Source of the DNA: Nipponacmea schrenckii
Lineage: Eukaryota > Mollusca > Gastropoda > Lottiidae
DNA: 64,000 bases
Reading direction: 5' to 3'
NCBI GenBank assembly: GCA_030562195.1
Contig: JAUJPP010000003.1
Coordinates: 30,076,602 to 30,140,601 of the forward strand
The translations under genes were made by a program, and so were the position numbers. Position 1 is the first letter of the stretch; each line of letters opens with the position of its first letter. The notes under the pieces were generated by a model. The model was not told the origin of the DNA. It did no database searches and saw only the letters and a list, made by a program, of their open reading frames with translations. Of the stretch, positions 9,650 to 22,322 are shown piece after piece.

Positions 9650-10120
9650 ATTTAATATTTCTTAACAATTTATTTTTAACATTTCTTAACTTATATTTAA
9701 CATTTCTTACCAATTTATATTGAACATTTCTTACCAATTTATATTGAACATTTCTTACCAATTTATATTGAACATTTCCTACCAATTTATATCTAACATT
9801 TCTTACTAATTTATATTTAACATTTCTTACCAATTTATACTTAACATTTCTTACCAATTTATATGAAACATTTCTAAGAACATTTCTTACCAATTTATAT
9901 TTAACATTTCTTACCAATTTATTTTTAACAATTGTTAACAATTTATATTTAACATTTCTTACTTATTTATTTTTAACATTTGTTAACAATTTATATTTAA
10001 CATTTCTCACGAATTAATATTTAACATTTCTTACTAATTTATTTTTAACATTTGTTAAAAATTTATATTTAACATTTCTTACAAATTAATATTTAACATT
10101 TAATTTATAATTAACATTTC
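9650..10120. repeat. 24-bp minisatellite, first array
   Basis: About 18-20 variable units of the form ATTTCTTACCAATTTATATT plus four bases, period 24. Because 24 is divisible by three it yields an artificial repeated peptide KLVRNVKY on the - strand. Confidence 0.85.
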
Positions 10121-10880
10121 TTTTCAATTTATAATTCACATTTATTATGAATCTAGGTTTAATACTTCTTCCATATTAAGATTTTTCATTTTATGCCAAT
10201 TAAGATTTAACATTCCTTGCAAACTAGGACTAAGATTTCGTACCATCTCACATTCAACCTTTCTTGTCAATCTAGGACTAGCATTTCATACAATCTCAGA
10301 TTGAACCTTTCTTGTAAATCTGAAGTAAAATCTCATACAATCTCAGATTTAACCTTTCTTGTAAATCTAGGAGTAAAATCTCATAAAAATTGTAGCTTAG
10401 TTTAAACAATATTTTATTCATTGTACATAATATATTTACAAATATATATAATTGGGGTTTCGGAAACAAGCCGAGGCTTATGCTAATCCGTCACCAAATA
10501 GAATTTACAAGACAAAAATTAAGGAATCTATAAATAGATAATAATAAAATAGTTTAACATGCTGAATTTAATCATGTTTATACTAATATTTAACATAAAA
10601 TGTGCAAATGTGCATAGTGTGTCCACACCAGACAGGGATCGTCATCACCAAGAATTCTGTACGTCAACAAGCACAAGCGAAATTACAGACTAGGACAGCC
10701 GGGCTGGTCAAACTGGAGACAGCGTTGACTTTAGATACATCTATTAAGGATTTAACTATTACAGGATCAAACATATTTTCATGTCGCTTTTGATTTCAAA
10801 ATTTCTTAACAAATTTAGATGTAAAATTGTTAAACAAAGTACAGTTAAATACAATTTATATTCAACATTTCTTAATTCAT

Positions 10881-11351
10881 ATTTAATATTTCTTAACAAT
10901 TTATTTTTAACATTTCTTAACTTATATTTAACATTTCTTACCAATTTATATTGAACATTTCTTACCAATTTATATTGAACATTTCTTACCAATTTATATT
11001 GAACATTTCCTACCAATTTATATCTAACATTTCTTACTAATTTATATTTAACATTTCTTACCAATTTATACTTAACATTTCTTACCAATTTATATGAAAC
11101 ATTTCTAAGAACATTTCTTACCAATTTATATTTAACATTTCTTACCAATTTAATTTTAACAATTGTTAACAATTTATATTTAACATTTCTTACTTATTTA
11201 TTTTTAACATTTGTTAACAATTTATATTTAACATTTCTCACGAATTAATATTTAACATTTCTTACTAATTTATTTTTAACATTTGTTAAAAATTTATATT
11301 TAACATTTCTTACAAATTAATATTTAACATTTAATTTATAATTAACATTTC
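10881..11351. repeat. 24-bp minisatellite, second array
   Basis: Second copy of the 24-bp array inside the duplicated block, unit order and variants preserved relative to 9650-10120, which shows the whole array was duplicated together with its flanks. Confidence 0.85.
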
Positions 11352-12002
11352 TTTTCAATTTATAATTCACATTTATTATGAATCTAGGTTTAATACTTCT
11401 TCCATATTAAGATTTTTCATTTTATGCCAATTAAGATTTAACATTCCTTGCAAACTAGGACTAAGATTTCGTACCATCTCACATTCAACCTTTCTTGTCA
11501 ATCTAGGACTAGCATTTCATACAATCTCAGATTGAACCTTTCTTGTAAATCTGAAGTAAAATCTCATACAATCTCAGATTTAACCTTTCTTGTAAATCTA
11601 GGAGTAAAATCTCATAAAAATTGTAGCTTAGTTTAAACAATATTTTATTCATTGTACATAATATATTTACAAATATATATAATTGGGGTTTCGGAAACAA
11701 GCCGAGGCTTATGCTAATCCGTCACCAAATAGAATTTACAAGACAAAAATTAAGGAATCTATAAATAGATAATAATAAAATAGTTTAACATGCTGAATTT
11801 AATCATGTTTATACTAATATTTAACATAAAATGTGCAAATGTGCATAGTGTGTCCACACCAGACAGGGATCGTCATCACCAAGAATTCTGTACGTCAACA
11901 AGCACAAGCGAAATTACAGACTAGGACAGCCGGGCTGGTCAAACTGGAGACAGCGTTGACTTTAGATACATCTATTAAGGATTTAACTATTACAGGATCA
12001 AA

Positions 12003-12830
12003 CAACTATGGTAAGTATTTAAGATCAACAACTAGGGTAAATATACAGGTTCCAAGTTTGGGAAAGTATTTCAGAATCAAGAGCTAGGGTAAGTATTTAG
12101 GATCAACAACTAGGGTAAATATACAAGTCCTAAGTTTGGGTAAGTATTTCAGAATCAACAGCTAGGGTAAGTATTTAGGATCAACAACTAGGGTAAATAT
12201 ACATGTCCCGAGTTTAGGTAAGTAATTCAGTATCAACAGCTAGGGTAGGTGTTTAGGATCAAAAACTAGGGTATATATACAAGTCCCGAATTTAGGTAAG
12301 TGTTTCAGAATCAACAGCTAATGTAAGTATTTTGGATCAACAACTAGGGTAAATATACAAGTCTCGAGTTTGGGTAAGTAATTCAGAATCAAGAGCTAGG
12401 GTAAGTATTTAGGATAAACAACTATGGTAAATATACAAGACTCAAATATTGGGTAAGTATTTCTGAATCAACAACTATGGTAAGTATTATTTTAAGATCA
12501 ACAACTAGGGAAAAATATACAAGACCCAAATTTAGATAAGTATTTTACAATCAACAATTAGGGTAAATATTCAAGATAAACTATCAGGGTATATATACAT
12601 ACATGGCCCAAAATTGGGTTAGTATTTTAGAATCAACAATAATGGTAAGTATTCAAGATCAACAGCTAGTATGAATATACATGACCCAAATTTTGGTAAG
12701 TATATTAGAATCACAGCAAGGGTAAATAAAGTCGCGCAATTGGGGTAAGTATGCAAGATTTTCAACAAGGATAAGTAGAATACTCCCACAACTAAGGTAA
12801 GTAGATAAAGTCATCAACTAGGAGGATTTA
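12003..12830. repeat. 78-bp minisatellite
   Basis: About ten degenerating copies of a 78-bp unit with landmarks AACAACTAGGGTAAATATAC, AAGTCC, TTTGGGTAAGTATTTCAGAA and CAGCTAGGGTAAGTATTTAG. Units become more divergent toward the right end. Each unit contains two related half-units (CTAGGGTAA...), so it probably grew from a ~39-bp repeat. Confidence 0.85.
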
Positions 12831-12887
12831 TATATAATAAGGGTTACGGACGGGGTAAGATAGCAAGAGCAGAGCGAATTTACACAT

Positions 12888-13734
12888 TTAAATATCAAAT
12901 CGTTTTGATCGCCTTATAAAATCGTGCAATGTATCGAAAATATGTTCATTTTGAAGATAACTGAGGTCATCAGAATCATATAATAGCGTTTTTTCATCCA
13001 GAAGATGCTGAGGTAGTGAGTGTAAAGTGTTCCTTCTTTGGATTTGATATTTCGGACAGGCGAGCAGAAAGTGTCCAGAGTCTTCAATGGGATGCCCGCA
13101 TGCACAGGATGGAACGTCGCCAACGTGTCTTAAGAATTTGTGTAAGTTGAGATCACTCATACTATTTCGGAGTTTACAATGTATTATTTGGAGCAATCTT
13201 TCTCCAAAGTAAAAATACGACGGGGGATTCACACAAGATTTTATTCGTAGTTTGAACTCTTGTATACTACTAGATGATGAAATATCCTCAGACAAGGAGT
13301 TCCACTCACGGATAGTGGTTGGTAGGAATGAATTATAATGGAGTTTTGAGTGAAAGCAGAAAGTGTCCAGAGTCTTCAATGGGATGCCCGCATGCACAGG
13401 ATGGAACGTCGCCAACGTGTCTTAAGAATTTGTGTAAGTTGAGATCACTCATACTATTTCGGAGTTTACAATGTATTATTTGGAGCAATCTTTCTCCAAA
13501 GTAAAAATACGACGGGGGATTCACACAAGATTTTATTCGTAGTTTGAACTCTTGTATACTACTAGATGATGAAATATCCTCAGACAAGGAGTTCCACTCA
13601 CGAATAGTGGTTGGTAGGAATGAATTATAATAGAGTTTTGAGTGAAGAGTGTTCTTGTGACTATGACGTGTGTTATAATTATTAAAGGATCCCATAGGAT
13701 CTGGAACTAATGTATTGAGGTAGTTTGGAGCCAT
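12888..13734 (-). pseudogene. C-terminal end of a LINE reverse-transcriptase ORF, internally duplicated
   Basis: On the - strand the frames encode the familiar non-LTR C terminus: LVPDPMGSFNNYNTR, NSFLPTTIREWNSLSEDI, and a cysteine-histidine motif SCACGHPIEDSGHFLLACP (C-x-C...H...C). A block containing the second part is present twice in tandem (13064-13355 and 13356-13647, offset 292), which breaks the protein. The reverse transcriptase core itself is absent, so this is a 5'-truncated LINE copy, as target-primed insertion often gives. It is a different family from the LINE at 15.5-22.5 kb. Confidence 0.75.
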
Positions 13735-15326
13735 ATTATGTATGGAGGTATATTAAGGCCAATATCCAATGATATAAACATATCACTAAGACAACATTTG
13801 AGCTACAAAGGTTAAATTACATTGTGCATTATACCATAAATTCATCCAACAAAATACCGCTATTGATTTAACCAAGTTAAATTAAACTAATGTCAGAAGA
13901 TATGTCTTATTTTTCTTATAACATTTTACATTATTAACAAACTATCACGCAAAAACACAATATCTTTCATTTTTATTATATAAAACTAAATGAATATTAC
14001 ACTTTGTATATTACATTAAGCAAAAATTGCGTTTCGTAAAATGAGAGATGTTTTCTGTTTCGTGTTTTTTCTTTTCTGTTTTTTTTTTTTCTACCGTGCA
14101 TTATCTTTTTTATGCAAATTTTATAGGTCATGACACTCTTAAATATTCACCAGAATGTAAAGAAATTAATTCACCTCATGGGGAGATAACTCTTTATTAT
14201 ACCGGTAACTAGTCTGAACTATGGTCTAAGCCTATAGTCCGTGATCAGGCTTGGTAATTGTCAAAATTTGGTGTGTAGCCATTACTCATAATTCCTATTA
14301 TTCATAATCCCAGTACTCATAAAATAAATCAAGTTCTGAAAATAATAAATACCTATAGTATAAATTGAACAGTCCAAGCAGACCAGTAGATGGATTAACG
14401 ACTAACACAATTAATAATTTAAGTTAATCAGCTTTCTACAGTTTCTTTAAGGTATGTTTGATATATTCATATATTTGCTATCCCAAATTCGTTTGATGTT
14501 AACTGTCTTCAATCAACTTTTTGGTTAAATACATGTAACTTAAAATACAGATGTGATGTCACCCTTTGTTTTTTGCGTACCAATATCCAACATATTGGTA
14601 CTGGCAAGTGGCCAAGAGTCCAATATTAAAGTCAATATTGGACTCTAAATATCAGCCACTTGCCCATAACGAATGGGGATTAGTCTGACAACTACTCAGA
14701 TTAAATCCACTCATACTTTATTCAGAGAACTAATCCAGGTTTCAAAATGTATAGTGTTCAATGTTACGTCCAATTAAAACTTAAAGTTTATCTTCAATTC
14801 CTTACTTTCAAATGAAAAAGATAATTAATTATTCATTAGGGCGAAATCTGTGAGCATCGATTAAAGTTGTATTTCAAATCTTGTCAAATAAGCTTACCAA
14901 TTGATAAATTAGGCTTTTTTTCATTGTTATTTCGTGCATTCATAATTTATTTAACGTTATGTGGACACAGGAAGGTCCATCTGTGTTTTATGGATAGCTC
15001 TGGTAGATGTTAGCTAGGTATTTCCTACTTAATTAGGCCGATTATGAGTTAATTCGGGAATTATTAGACAAACTGACAAAGTTTCCCCATTAATTAGAAC
15101 ATCTTTACTTTTGATTTATATAAGTATTAAAGAATCAAACAATGAAACTTTTTTCGAAACACCAGTTGCTGCCATATTGGTTGGTTCATTGTTTTGACAC
15201 ATAGTCTGAATATGGATGATTCTTGTACTAAAGGGCTTAAACGTTCTGATTTCAGGTTTGTTTGTAAATAAAACTCTAGTGAGTTTATAGTGAGCTGTTT
15301 TTTTTTGTTAATCTGTATTTTAAGTT
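13735..15326. other. AT-rich non-coding stretch with a hairpin
   Basis: No supportable gene. Contains an inverted repeat at 14603-14664 (arms GGCAAGTGGC...CCAATATT and its complement, with a six-base insertion in the right arm) and a poly-T tract near 14080. The frame at 15127-15351 on the - strand has no recognisable protein. Confidence 0.5.
14603..14664. repeat. Inverted repeat (hairpin, ~25-bp arms)
   Basis: The left arm 14603-14627 pairs with 14634-14664 around a six-base loop; the right arm carries six extra bases. Looks like a small foldback or a remnant of a MITE end. Confidence 0.6.
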
Positions 15327-15440
15327 GGTTAATGGATCTCAAGTTTGTCAATGCGTCTAATAATGACCGTATAACTCGGACCTTCGGTCCTCGTCAACGG
15401 TCATTATTAGACTTATTGACAAACTTTCGACCATTAACCT
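15327..15440. repeat. Foldback element, ~44-bp arms
   Basis: The left arm (GGTTAATGG... GTTTGTCAATGCGTCTAATA ...ATGACCGT, 15327-15370) pairs with the right arm (ACGGTCATTATTAGAC ... CCATTAACC, 15397-15440). The loop itself contains a small hairpin, GGACCTTCGGTCC. Followed at 15453-15500 by two copies of GGGAAGTCACCG, a motif that recurs at 23189-23258. Confidence 0.7.
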
Positions 15441-15533
15441 ATACTTAGGTGTCTTCCCGGGAAGTCACCGCTAGAAAATTTCCAATTCCTGGGAAGTCAC
15501 CGTTTTGTTTTAATGGTATAGAATGTAACGACA

Positions 15534-16198
15534 TGAGTGATTTTCATAGGATTAAAACTAACATTGACCCACATGTAATTCGCACTGGTGATCGTATAGC
15601 TAATAACACGTTGGATTAGCATTCACTCAGAGATCAATCTCAGAACTATCCTCCAACTGAACTGAATGTGAATTGTGATAACTATGACCTAAAGTCAACA
15701 CACAATGAAACGAAAAATCTAAAAATATTAACATTAAATGTATGTGGTCTAGCCACACGATCTCAGTACCCCGAATTTACAAGTCTTATATCAGAATATG
15801 ATATTCTGTGTTTCACTGAAACAAAAACAGACGAATCAAGTGTAATTAATCTAAAATGTTTTGAAACGATGTTTAAAAATAGATTTAAATTGAAAAACCG
15901 AAAATCAGGTGGGATATCAGTATCAATTCATCATAATCAAAAAAAAAATCATTCACTCTGATAGTGAATATGTACTTTGGTTTCGAACCATAGATGTATT
16001 CAAGAAAGACAAAAATTTACTTGTCGGTATAGTGTATATCCCTCCTGAAATTTCAAATTACTCTTCTATTGATGCCTTTAGTCAAATTGAAAATGATTTA
16101 TTAACCTTGTCCGCTTCAAATGATTATATTTTATTGACAGGAGATTTTTAACAGTAGGATAGGTGCTAATAATGCCTTGTATGATTTGGATTACAGTG
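15534..16198 (+). pseudogene. LINE endonuclease domain, N-terminal half
   Basis: From an ATG at 15534 the frame runs through one TAG (15618) to the endonuclease start LKILTLNVCGLATRSQYPEF, with the catalytic glutamate segment ILCFTETKTDES about 40 residues on and GGISVSIHH. A frameshift in the A-run near 15945 moves the frame to LWFRTIDV...NLLVGIVYIPPE and YILLTGDF. An extra T at about 16147 breaks the GDFNSRIG catalytic segment. The domain is then cut by foreign DNA from about 16199. Confidence 0.8.
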
Positions 16199-19100
16199 AT
16201 TATTTAAGCAATAAACGGTCACCCTATGGCGGTTATGGTCGTATATCAGGACAAAGGTTGGATGGAAAATTGAATGAATGCGCGTTATTAAAAATCAAGT
16301 CATTTATCAGTAAATATAAAACATTTTGGTATGAATTCCGTCTTTAACGACGAAAAGCAACAAAATCATCAAATTTAATGAACGCGGATACAATTGAACA
16401 ACGGAGAGGTGATTCGGCCATACCTGACCGCATGTAAACAAGTAGGAAAGTTGAGAAAATGAAAGAAACTATAAAGACCAATCTAGAAGAAGGCCCGCTC
16501 CATATGTTGATAGGTTACCACAGTTTACACTCAATTCAGTTAATTTTCAGTAAAAGTGTATTATTTTGAAACTTAATATTAAACAATCCTTAAACCTGCA
16601 CTTTTAGGCTCTTAAACTGAAGCGAGTAACTAGGTCAAATGGGTTACGGCTATGGCCAGTACACTCAGGCCTAATTAGATTGAGTTCTATCGCATTTTGC
16701 CAATTATTCTTGTATGAGACTGTGAGTATTAGATAGGCTTTGGGTTAGGCTAATGGAAACTTTATTACATATTTGATTTCATCATAAAAATTTACGTTCA
16801 AGCGTGAAGATGATCGACGTTAATAGCGCGACGGCCATGTTTATTTACATTGGTTACCGTGTATTACTACGCTCAATGTTTTGGTGATGAGGCAATGGCA
16901 GTTATTTAAGCAATAAACGGTCACCCTATGGCGGTTTTGGTCGTATATCAGGACAAAGGTTGGATGGAAAATTGAATGAATGCGCGTTAGCGCATTTATG
17001 ATTAATTTTCCATCCAACCTTTGTCCTGATATACGACCATAACCGCCATAGGGTGACCGTTTATTGCTTATATTTACGTTTTCAAAACCTGTCACCACGA
17101 CAAATTCTACTCTTTGCGTGAAAATTTCATATTACCCGCCTTTGTCGCTGGAGTTGATCTTGTTGATGGAATAGCCATTTTCTTTTCGTCAGAATATAGT
17201 TCGCAGGGGAAAGCTCTCAAAATGGAAGAAAAAAACAATGTTTATCTCAATTTTATGTTTAATCTTTATAAATCAATTCATTTATCAATAAATATAAAAC
17301 ATTTTGGTATGAATTCCGTCTTTAACGATGAAAAGCAACAAAATCGTGAAATTTAATGAACGCGGATACAATTGAACAACGGAGATGAAATTCGGCTAGA
17401 CCTGACCGCATGTAAACAAGTAGGAAAGTTGAGAAAATGAAAGAAACTATAGCCCTAAAGACCAATCTAGAAGAAGGCCCACTCCATATGTCGATAGGTG
17501 ACCACAGTTTACACTCAATTCAGTTAACTTCCGGTAAAAGTATAGTATTTTGAAACTTTATATTAAACAATCCATAAACCTGCACTTTTAGGCTCTCAAA
17601 CTGAAGCGAGTAACTAGGTCAAATGGGTCTACGGCTATGGCCAGTACACTCAGGCCTAATTCGATTGAGTTCTATCGCATTTTGCCAATTATTCTTGTAT
17701 GAGATTTGGAGTATTAGATTGGCTTTGGGTTAGGCTTATGGAAACTTTATTACATATTAGAATTCAACATTAAAATTGGAATTTTACGTTCAAGCGTGAA
17801 GATGATCGACGTTAATAGCGCGACGGCCATGTTTATTACGTATTTCGACTTTGTCGAAAACGTATTGTAATCGTTCGGATTATTTTATTTTTTTTTTTTT
17901 TTTTTTTTTTTTGTAATTCTTGGATGAGTTTGCAGACAAACTGGTAAAAGGTGCAGAAATTCTAAATCTACAGTTGATCTTAGAATGATTTCTATTATCA
18001 AATAAAACAAAACCGGAAGTTCTATCTCTGACAGGAAGTGAGAACCGGAAGTTCAGGTTTTTTTGCTTTAGTAAGTTTATTTTCAGTTCGATTTTGACCG
18101 GATTTTCAGATTTGAAAACTTCAATGTATTTGTCAACTAACAATTATAGGTTTTATGCAATTAGGTTAAATATTTTACCCACGATTTGCAATTCAATATT
18201 CAAGGGTCATCGGCAAAAATTTCAGACCGTGATTTCTCCTTTAATATAAATGGTAAAATTTTGAAACTTTACCAGTTGATAGGCGATATGTTTATAATTT
18301 TTGAAAAAATTAAAAAAAAAAAATTTCACTTTCGGTTTAGCCTCAAATGACGTAATTACGTAACTTCCGGTCTATAACTGCTAGGTGAAAAGTGAAAACT
18401 GTTTTATAAATAACTTGTCAATAGTAATTGATTTGACCTAAATAATTAGGTCAAGCTGCCATATCGGCCGCCATTTTGAATTTTCGTTACAATTCTTAAA
18501 TCCGAAATTCAGACACTACTGATAGACCGATTTTGATGAAATTTAGCACATAGATCGCAATGGATCTTTATATAGCCATTTTCTTTTCGTCAGAATATAG
18601 TTCCAAAATTATGGAAGAAAAAAACAATGTTTATCTCAATTTTATGTTTAATCTTTATAAATCAATTCATTTATCAATAAATATAAAACATTTTGGTATG
18701 AATTCCGTCTTTAACGATGAAAAGCAACAAAATCGTGAAATTTAATGAACGCGGATACAATTGAACAACGGAGATGAAATTCGGCTAGACCTGACCGCAT
18801 GTAAACAAGTAGGAAAGTTGAGAAAATGAAAGAAACTATAGCCCTAAAGACCAATCTAGAAGAAGGCCCACTCCATATGTCGATAGGTGACCACAGTTTA
18901 CACTCAATTCAGTTAACTTCCGGTAAAAGTATAGTATTTTGAAACTTTATATTAAACAATCCATAAACCTGCACTTTTAGGCTCTCAAACTGAAGCGAGT
19001 AACTAGGTCAAATGGGTCTACGGCTATGGCCAGTACACTCAGGCCTAATTCGATTGAGTTCTATCGCATTTTGCCAATTATTCTTGTATGAGATTTGGAG

Positions 19101-19415
19101 TATTAGATTGGCTTTGGGTTAGGCTAATGGAAACTTTATTACATATTAGAATTCAACATTAAAATTGGAATTTTACGTTCAAGCGTGAAGATGATCGACG
19201 TTAATAGCGCGACGGCCATGTTTATTTACATTGGTTACCGTGTATTACTACGCTCAATGTTTTGGTGATGAGGCAATGGCAGTTATTGTCTCATAAACGC
19301 CACACGTATTAACATTAGTCCAATGGAGAAAAACAACAGCTAATGTAAATATTGTCTCATAAACGCCACACGTATTAACATTAGTCCAATGGAGAAAAAC
19401 AACAGCTAATGTAAA
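16199..19415. repeat. Repeat-rich insertion inside the LINE, three copies of a ~0.6-kb unit and a palindrome
   Basis: Three copies of the same unit (landmarks CATTTTGGTATGAATTCCGT, CCGCATGTAAACAAGTAGGA, GCGCGACGGCCATGTTTATT) occupy about 16292-16905, 17222-17838 and 18610-19288. Between the first two is a palindrome at 16905-17072 made from CAATAAACGGTCACCCTATG... and its reverse complement; a single copy of that arm also starts at 16205. Between units 2 and 3 lie a T-run (17881-17912) and ~700 bases without features. A 66-bp segment is duplicated in tandem at the right end (19285-19416). No transposase seen. Exact ends are uncertain. Confidence 0.65.
16905..17072. repeat. ~168-bp palindrome
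   Basis: Arms of about 77-80 bases: AAGCAATAAACGGTCACCCT through GGATGGAAAATTGAATGAAT, followed by GCGCGTTAGCGC and the reverse complement through AGGGTGACCGTTTATTGCTT. The left arm is an extra copy of 16205-16285. Confidence 0.8.
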
Positions 19416-19416
19416 T
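19285..19416. repeat. 66-bp tandem duplication
   Basis: ATTGTCTCATAAACGCCACA ... CAACAGCTAATGTAAAT occurs twice in direct succession, at the right boundary between the insertion and the resumed LINE coding sequence. Confidence 0.85.
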
Positions 19417-20950
19417 ATACAGATATATTACCCACTGATGAAATTACTCCAAACCTTCATTATTTAAACATAAAAAATATAAGTAAAGAAAGACATAGCT
19501 TTGATACAAAATTAAATAATTATGGATATCATCTTATCAAACTTTTCAAAAACAATAACCTCCTTATCATGAATGGCAGATTCCCAAAAGATGAGGCGGG
19601 GAAATGTACCTGCAAAGACTCAAGCGTTGTCGATTACTCTATTTGCTCATTTGATCTCATTGAGATATTTGAACATTTTGAAATTTTAGATTTTTCAAAA
19701 TTATACTCGGATATTCATAATCCCCTCAGCCTTGAATTATAATTTGAAGAAAACTCAGAATTTACAAATGACAATAAACCCAACTTAATTAACGAGGTTC
19801 GTCCAAAATCATGGACATGTAACAAAAAAGACGAATTTCTATCAAAAATTGAACCACAGTCTATAAATTCAATCTTATTAAAACTTGAAACAGAAGAATT
19901 TACACAAAATAAAATTGACGACATTCTTAATGACATATCACAATTATTTGTAACCTCGGCTATTACAACTTTTGGTGTTAAAAAACAAAACCCTACAAAT
20001 AAATCAAATACTAAGATAAATAGACCGTGGTTTAATAATGAATGCCATCAAGAGAGGCGAAAATACAGAAAAGCAAAACGACTGTATAAATATCACAAAA
20101 CACATGGCACAAAACAAACTCTAAAAATGCAAGAAAAACAATATAAAAGTATTTTGGATAAGAACATTAAAACACATAGGGGAGATCTTGCCAAAAACAT
20201 AAAGGGGCTGTACTCTAAATACCCAAAGGAATATTGGAAAATTTTGAATCGTACATGCCAAAGAAAGAAAACGTACAATCTACCACTACATACTGCACAT
20301 AATTATTTTAAAAGTTTAAACTTAGTAGAAACGGACAATATCCATTTAAGCTCACTTTTAGACAATAAAGAGTTAGATAATGAAATTTTAGACAGCGAAA
20401 TTACCGAAAAAGAGATTCTCGATACTATTAAAACGTTAAAAACTGATAAATCACCAGGGGGAGATCTCATCCTTAATGAATATCTAAAGTGTACAAATAT
20501 GGTTATGCTACCTATATTTTTGAAACTATTTAATCGAATTCTGAATTCAGGGGTTATACCCACATCATGGGTTGAAGGCAATATTATACCACTGTATAAA
20601 AACAAAGGCGATCCTACAAATCCCAAATCATATAGACCAATCACTCTCCTCTCATGTTTAGGAAAATTGTTCACCTCAATTCTAAATAACAGATTAACCA
20701 AGTTAGCTGATAGTACTTCACTCCTGAACGATAACCAAACAGGATTTAGAAAAGGCCATTCAGTTCTTGATAACATTTGCGTAATATTCTCAATTTACAG
20801 TATCATAAACTCTAATAAAAACAAATTCTTTTGTGCATTCGTAGACTTCAAAGCCGCATTTGATAGCGTTTGGAGGGCTGGCAAAAACTTATTAACAGCG
20901 GAGTTCGTGGTAAATGTTTTGAGGTTATTTTTAATCTGTATAGTTCAATA
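19417..20950 (+). pseudogene. LINE endonuclease C-terminal half and reverse transcriptase N-terminal half
   Basis: Resumes with TDILPTDEITPNLHYLN, then HSFDTKLNNYGYHLI, LLIMNGRF and SVVDYSICSFDLI, the closing motifs of the LINE endonuclease. One TAA follows at 19740. The next ~400 codons are open: linker with KRLYKYHKTHG, then RT: TDKSPGGDLILNEYLK, VIPTSWVEGNIIPLYKNKGD, NPKSYRPITLLSCLGK, LNDNQTGFRKGHSVLDNI and the first catalytic aspartate in AFVDFKAAFDSVW. A frameshift at about 20873 ends this frame. Confidence 0.88.
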
Positions 20951-21445
20951 AAATCTAGAGTTGTAATTCAAAATCAGACATCAGACTTGTTCTTATGTAA
21001 CATAGGTGTACGTCAAGGTGAAAATTCATCTCCTTTCCTATTTTCTATATATCTTAATGATTTAAGCAATTATTTGGAAGAAAATAATTCGAACGGTCTC
21101 GAAATCATACAAAATGAATTAGAACTTCGCCTTGGTATCTTTCTGAAACTCTTTAGTATTCTTTATGCAGACGATACCTGCTTATTATCTGAAAATTCCA
21201 AAGATTTACAACTTGATTTATTCTCTGACTACTGTAATCAATGGCGTTTAAATGTAAATATAGAGAAAACAAAAGTACTTATATTTGGGCAAGGGAGACA
21301 ACTACAAAATCTACGATTTCACTACAACAACCACGATCTAGAAATAGTAAATGAATTTAAATATCTCGGTTTGATTTTCGCCAAAACAGGTAGCTTCTTA
21401 AAAGCGCGGAAAGATTTGCGTGATAGAGCGACGAAGGCGATGTAG
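20870..21445 (+). pseudogene. LINE reverse transcriptase, catalytic YADD segment
   Basis: Continues the RT in a new frame: NSGVRGKCFEVIFNLY, SDLFLCNIGVRQGENSSPFL, FSIYLNDLSNYL, then ILYADDTCLLSE with the two catalytic aspartates, and NEFKYLGLIF near the end. A TAG at 21443 interrupts the frame, but the same frame goes on with KPTLIYACEIWGFEN (about 21510-21550), so the gene was longer. Confidence 0.9.
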
Positions 21446-22322
21446 AAAAAATGTAGATACAATAATTTACCAATTGACTGTCAACTCAAACTTTTTGATA
21501 GTATTGTTAAACCAACTTTAATTTACGCATGTGAAATCTGGGGCTTCGAAAATTTAAATATCATAGAACAAATCCATCTAAAATTTTGTAAATATATTCT
21601 ACATATCAAAGACTCAACCCCAAATTACATGGAATACGGCGAGCTTAGTAGACATCCGTTAAATATTGACGAATGATAACATTTTGGGCTCGATTGAAGA
21701 CACAAAATTAAGCTCTATTATATATAAATTATTACTACATCGATTAAGCTTCAGCTCAATACAAAACAAATGGCTAAATCACATAAAAAGTATCCTTGAT
21801 GATTGTGGACTAAGTTATATCTGTATAGACCATCAGTTCCCTAATATTTCATGGCTAAAAAATAAAATTAAAAATATATTAATAGATCAATTCTCCCAAT
21901 CCTGGCATAGTGATTTACATAACTCCCCAAAAGCACTCAATTACAGACTATTCAAACATAAACTCGAACTTGAGCTATACTTACTAAAACTAAACGAAAG
22001 AAACAAAATAATACTATGTAAATTCCGAACTTCAAATTCACCCTTACCAATAGAAACTGGTAGATGGCTAAAAATCAACCGACAAGATAGAATATGCCCA
22101 TTATGTGATAGAAAAGAAATTGGAGATGAATATCATTATATTTTCACTTGCTCTCATTTTGACAATATACGATTCCAATATCTCCCGAATACTTATAAAC
22201 AATATAACAATACCATAGCTTTCTCAAATATATTTAATTTCAAACAATGCAGCAAACTTAATAAACTATGTCAATTTATATTCAAAATACTTCAAAACTT
22301 TCAATCACCAATATCATTTTAA
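21446..22322 (+). pseudogene. LINE C-terminal domain with Cys-His motif
   Basis: The part 21446-21675 continues the frame through CKYILHIKDSTPNYM to a stop. A frame change then gives 21666-22322, open to a TAA. It ends with TGRWLKINRQDRICPLCDRK and GDEYHYIFTCSHFDNIR, a C-x2-C...H...C motif common at LINE C termini. The 3' UTR follows directly. Confidence 0.8.

Larger units (their letters stand above)
9541..12002. repeat. Two tandem copies of a 1,231-bp block
   Basis: The block 9541-10771 is repeated at 10772-12002 with very few differences (landmarks CATATTTTCATGTCGC at 9541 and 10772; CTATTAAGGATTTAAC at 10741 and 11972; constant offset 1,231). Each copy holds a 24-bp minisatellite, then a ~47-bp repeat family (AATCTAGGACTAGCATTTC type), then about 370 bases of unique sequence. 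Near identity means a recent duplication or an assembly duplication. The long frames on the - strand are only the minisatellite read as an eight-residue repeat. Confidence 0.9.

Noticed and set aside
9650..10120. Possible CRISPR array (regular ~24-bp repeats)
   Set aside because: There are no unique spacers; units are back-to-back and degenerate, and the DNA is eukaryotic. It is a minisatellite.
9522..11172. Long - strand frames with an eight-residue repeat KLVRNVKY
   Set aside because: They are the 24-bp minisatellite read in frame; period divisible by three explains the open frame. The two frames are copies of the duplicated block.
12601..12840. Splice-like GGTAAGTAT motifs as donor sites
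   Set aside because: They recur because they are part of the 78-bp minisatellite unit, not because of exon boundaries.
17881..17912. Poly-T tract as a LINE/SINE tail in reverse orientation
   Set aside because: No retroelement body or target duplication could be tied to it.
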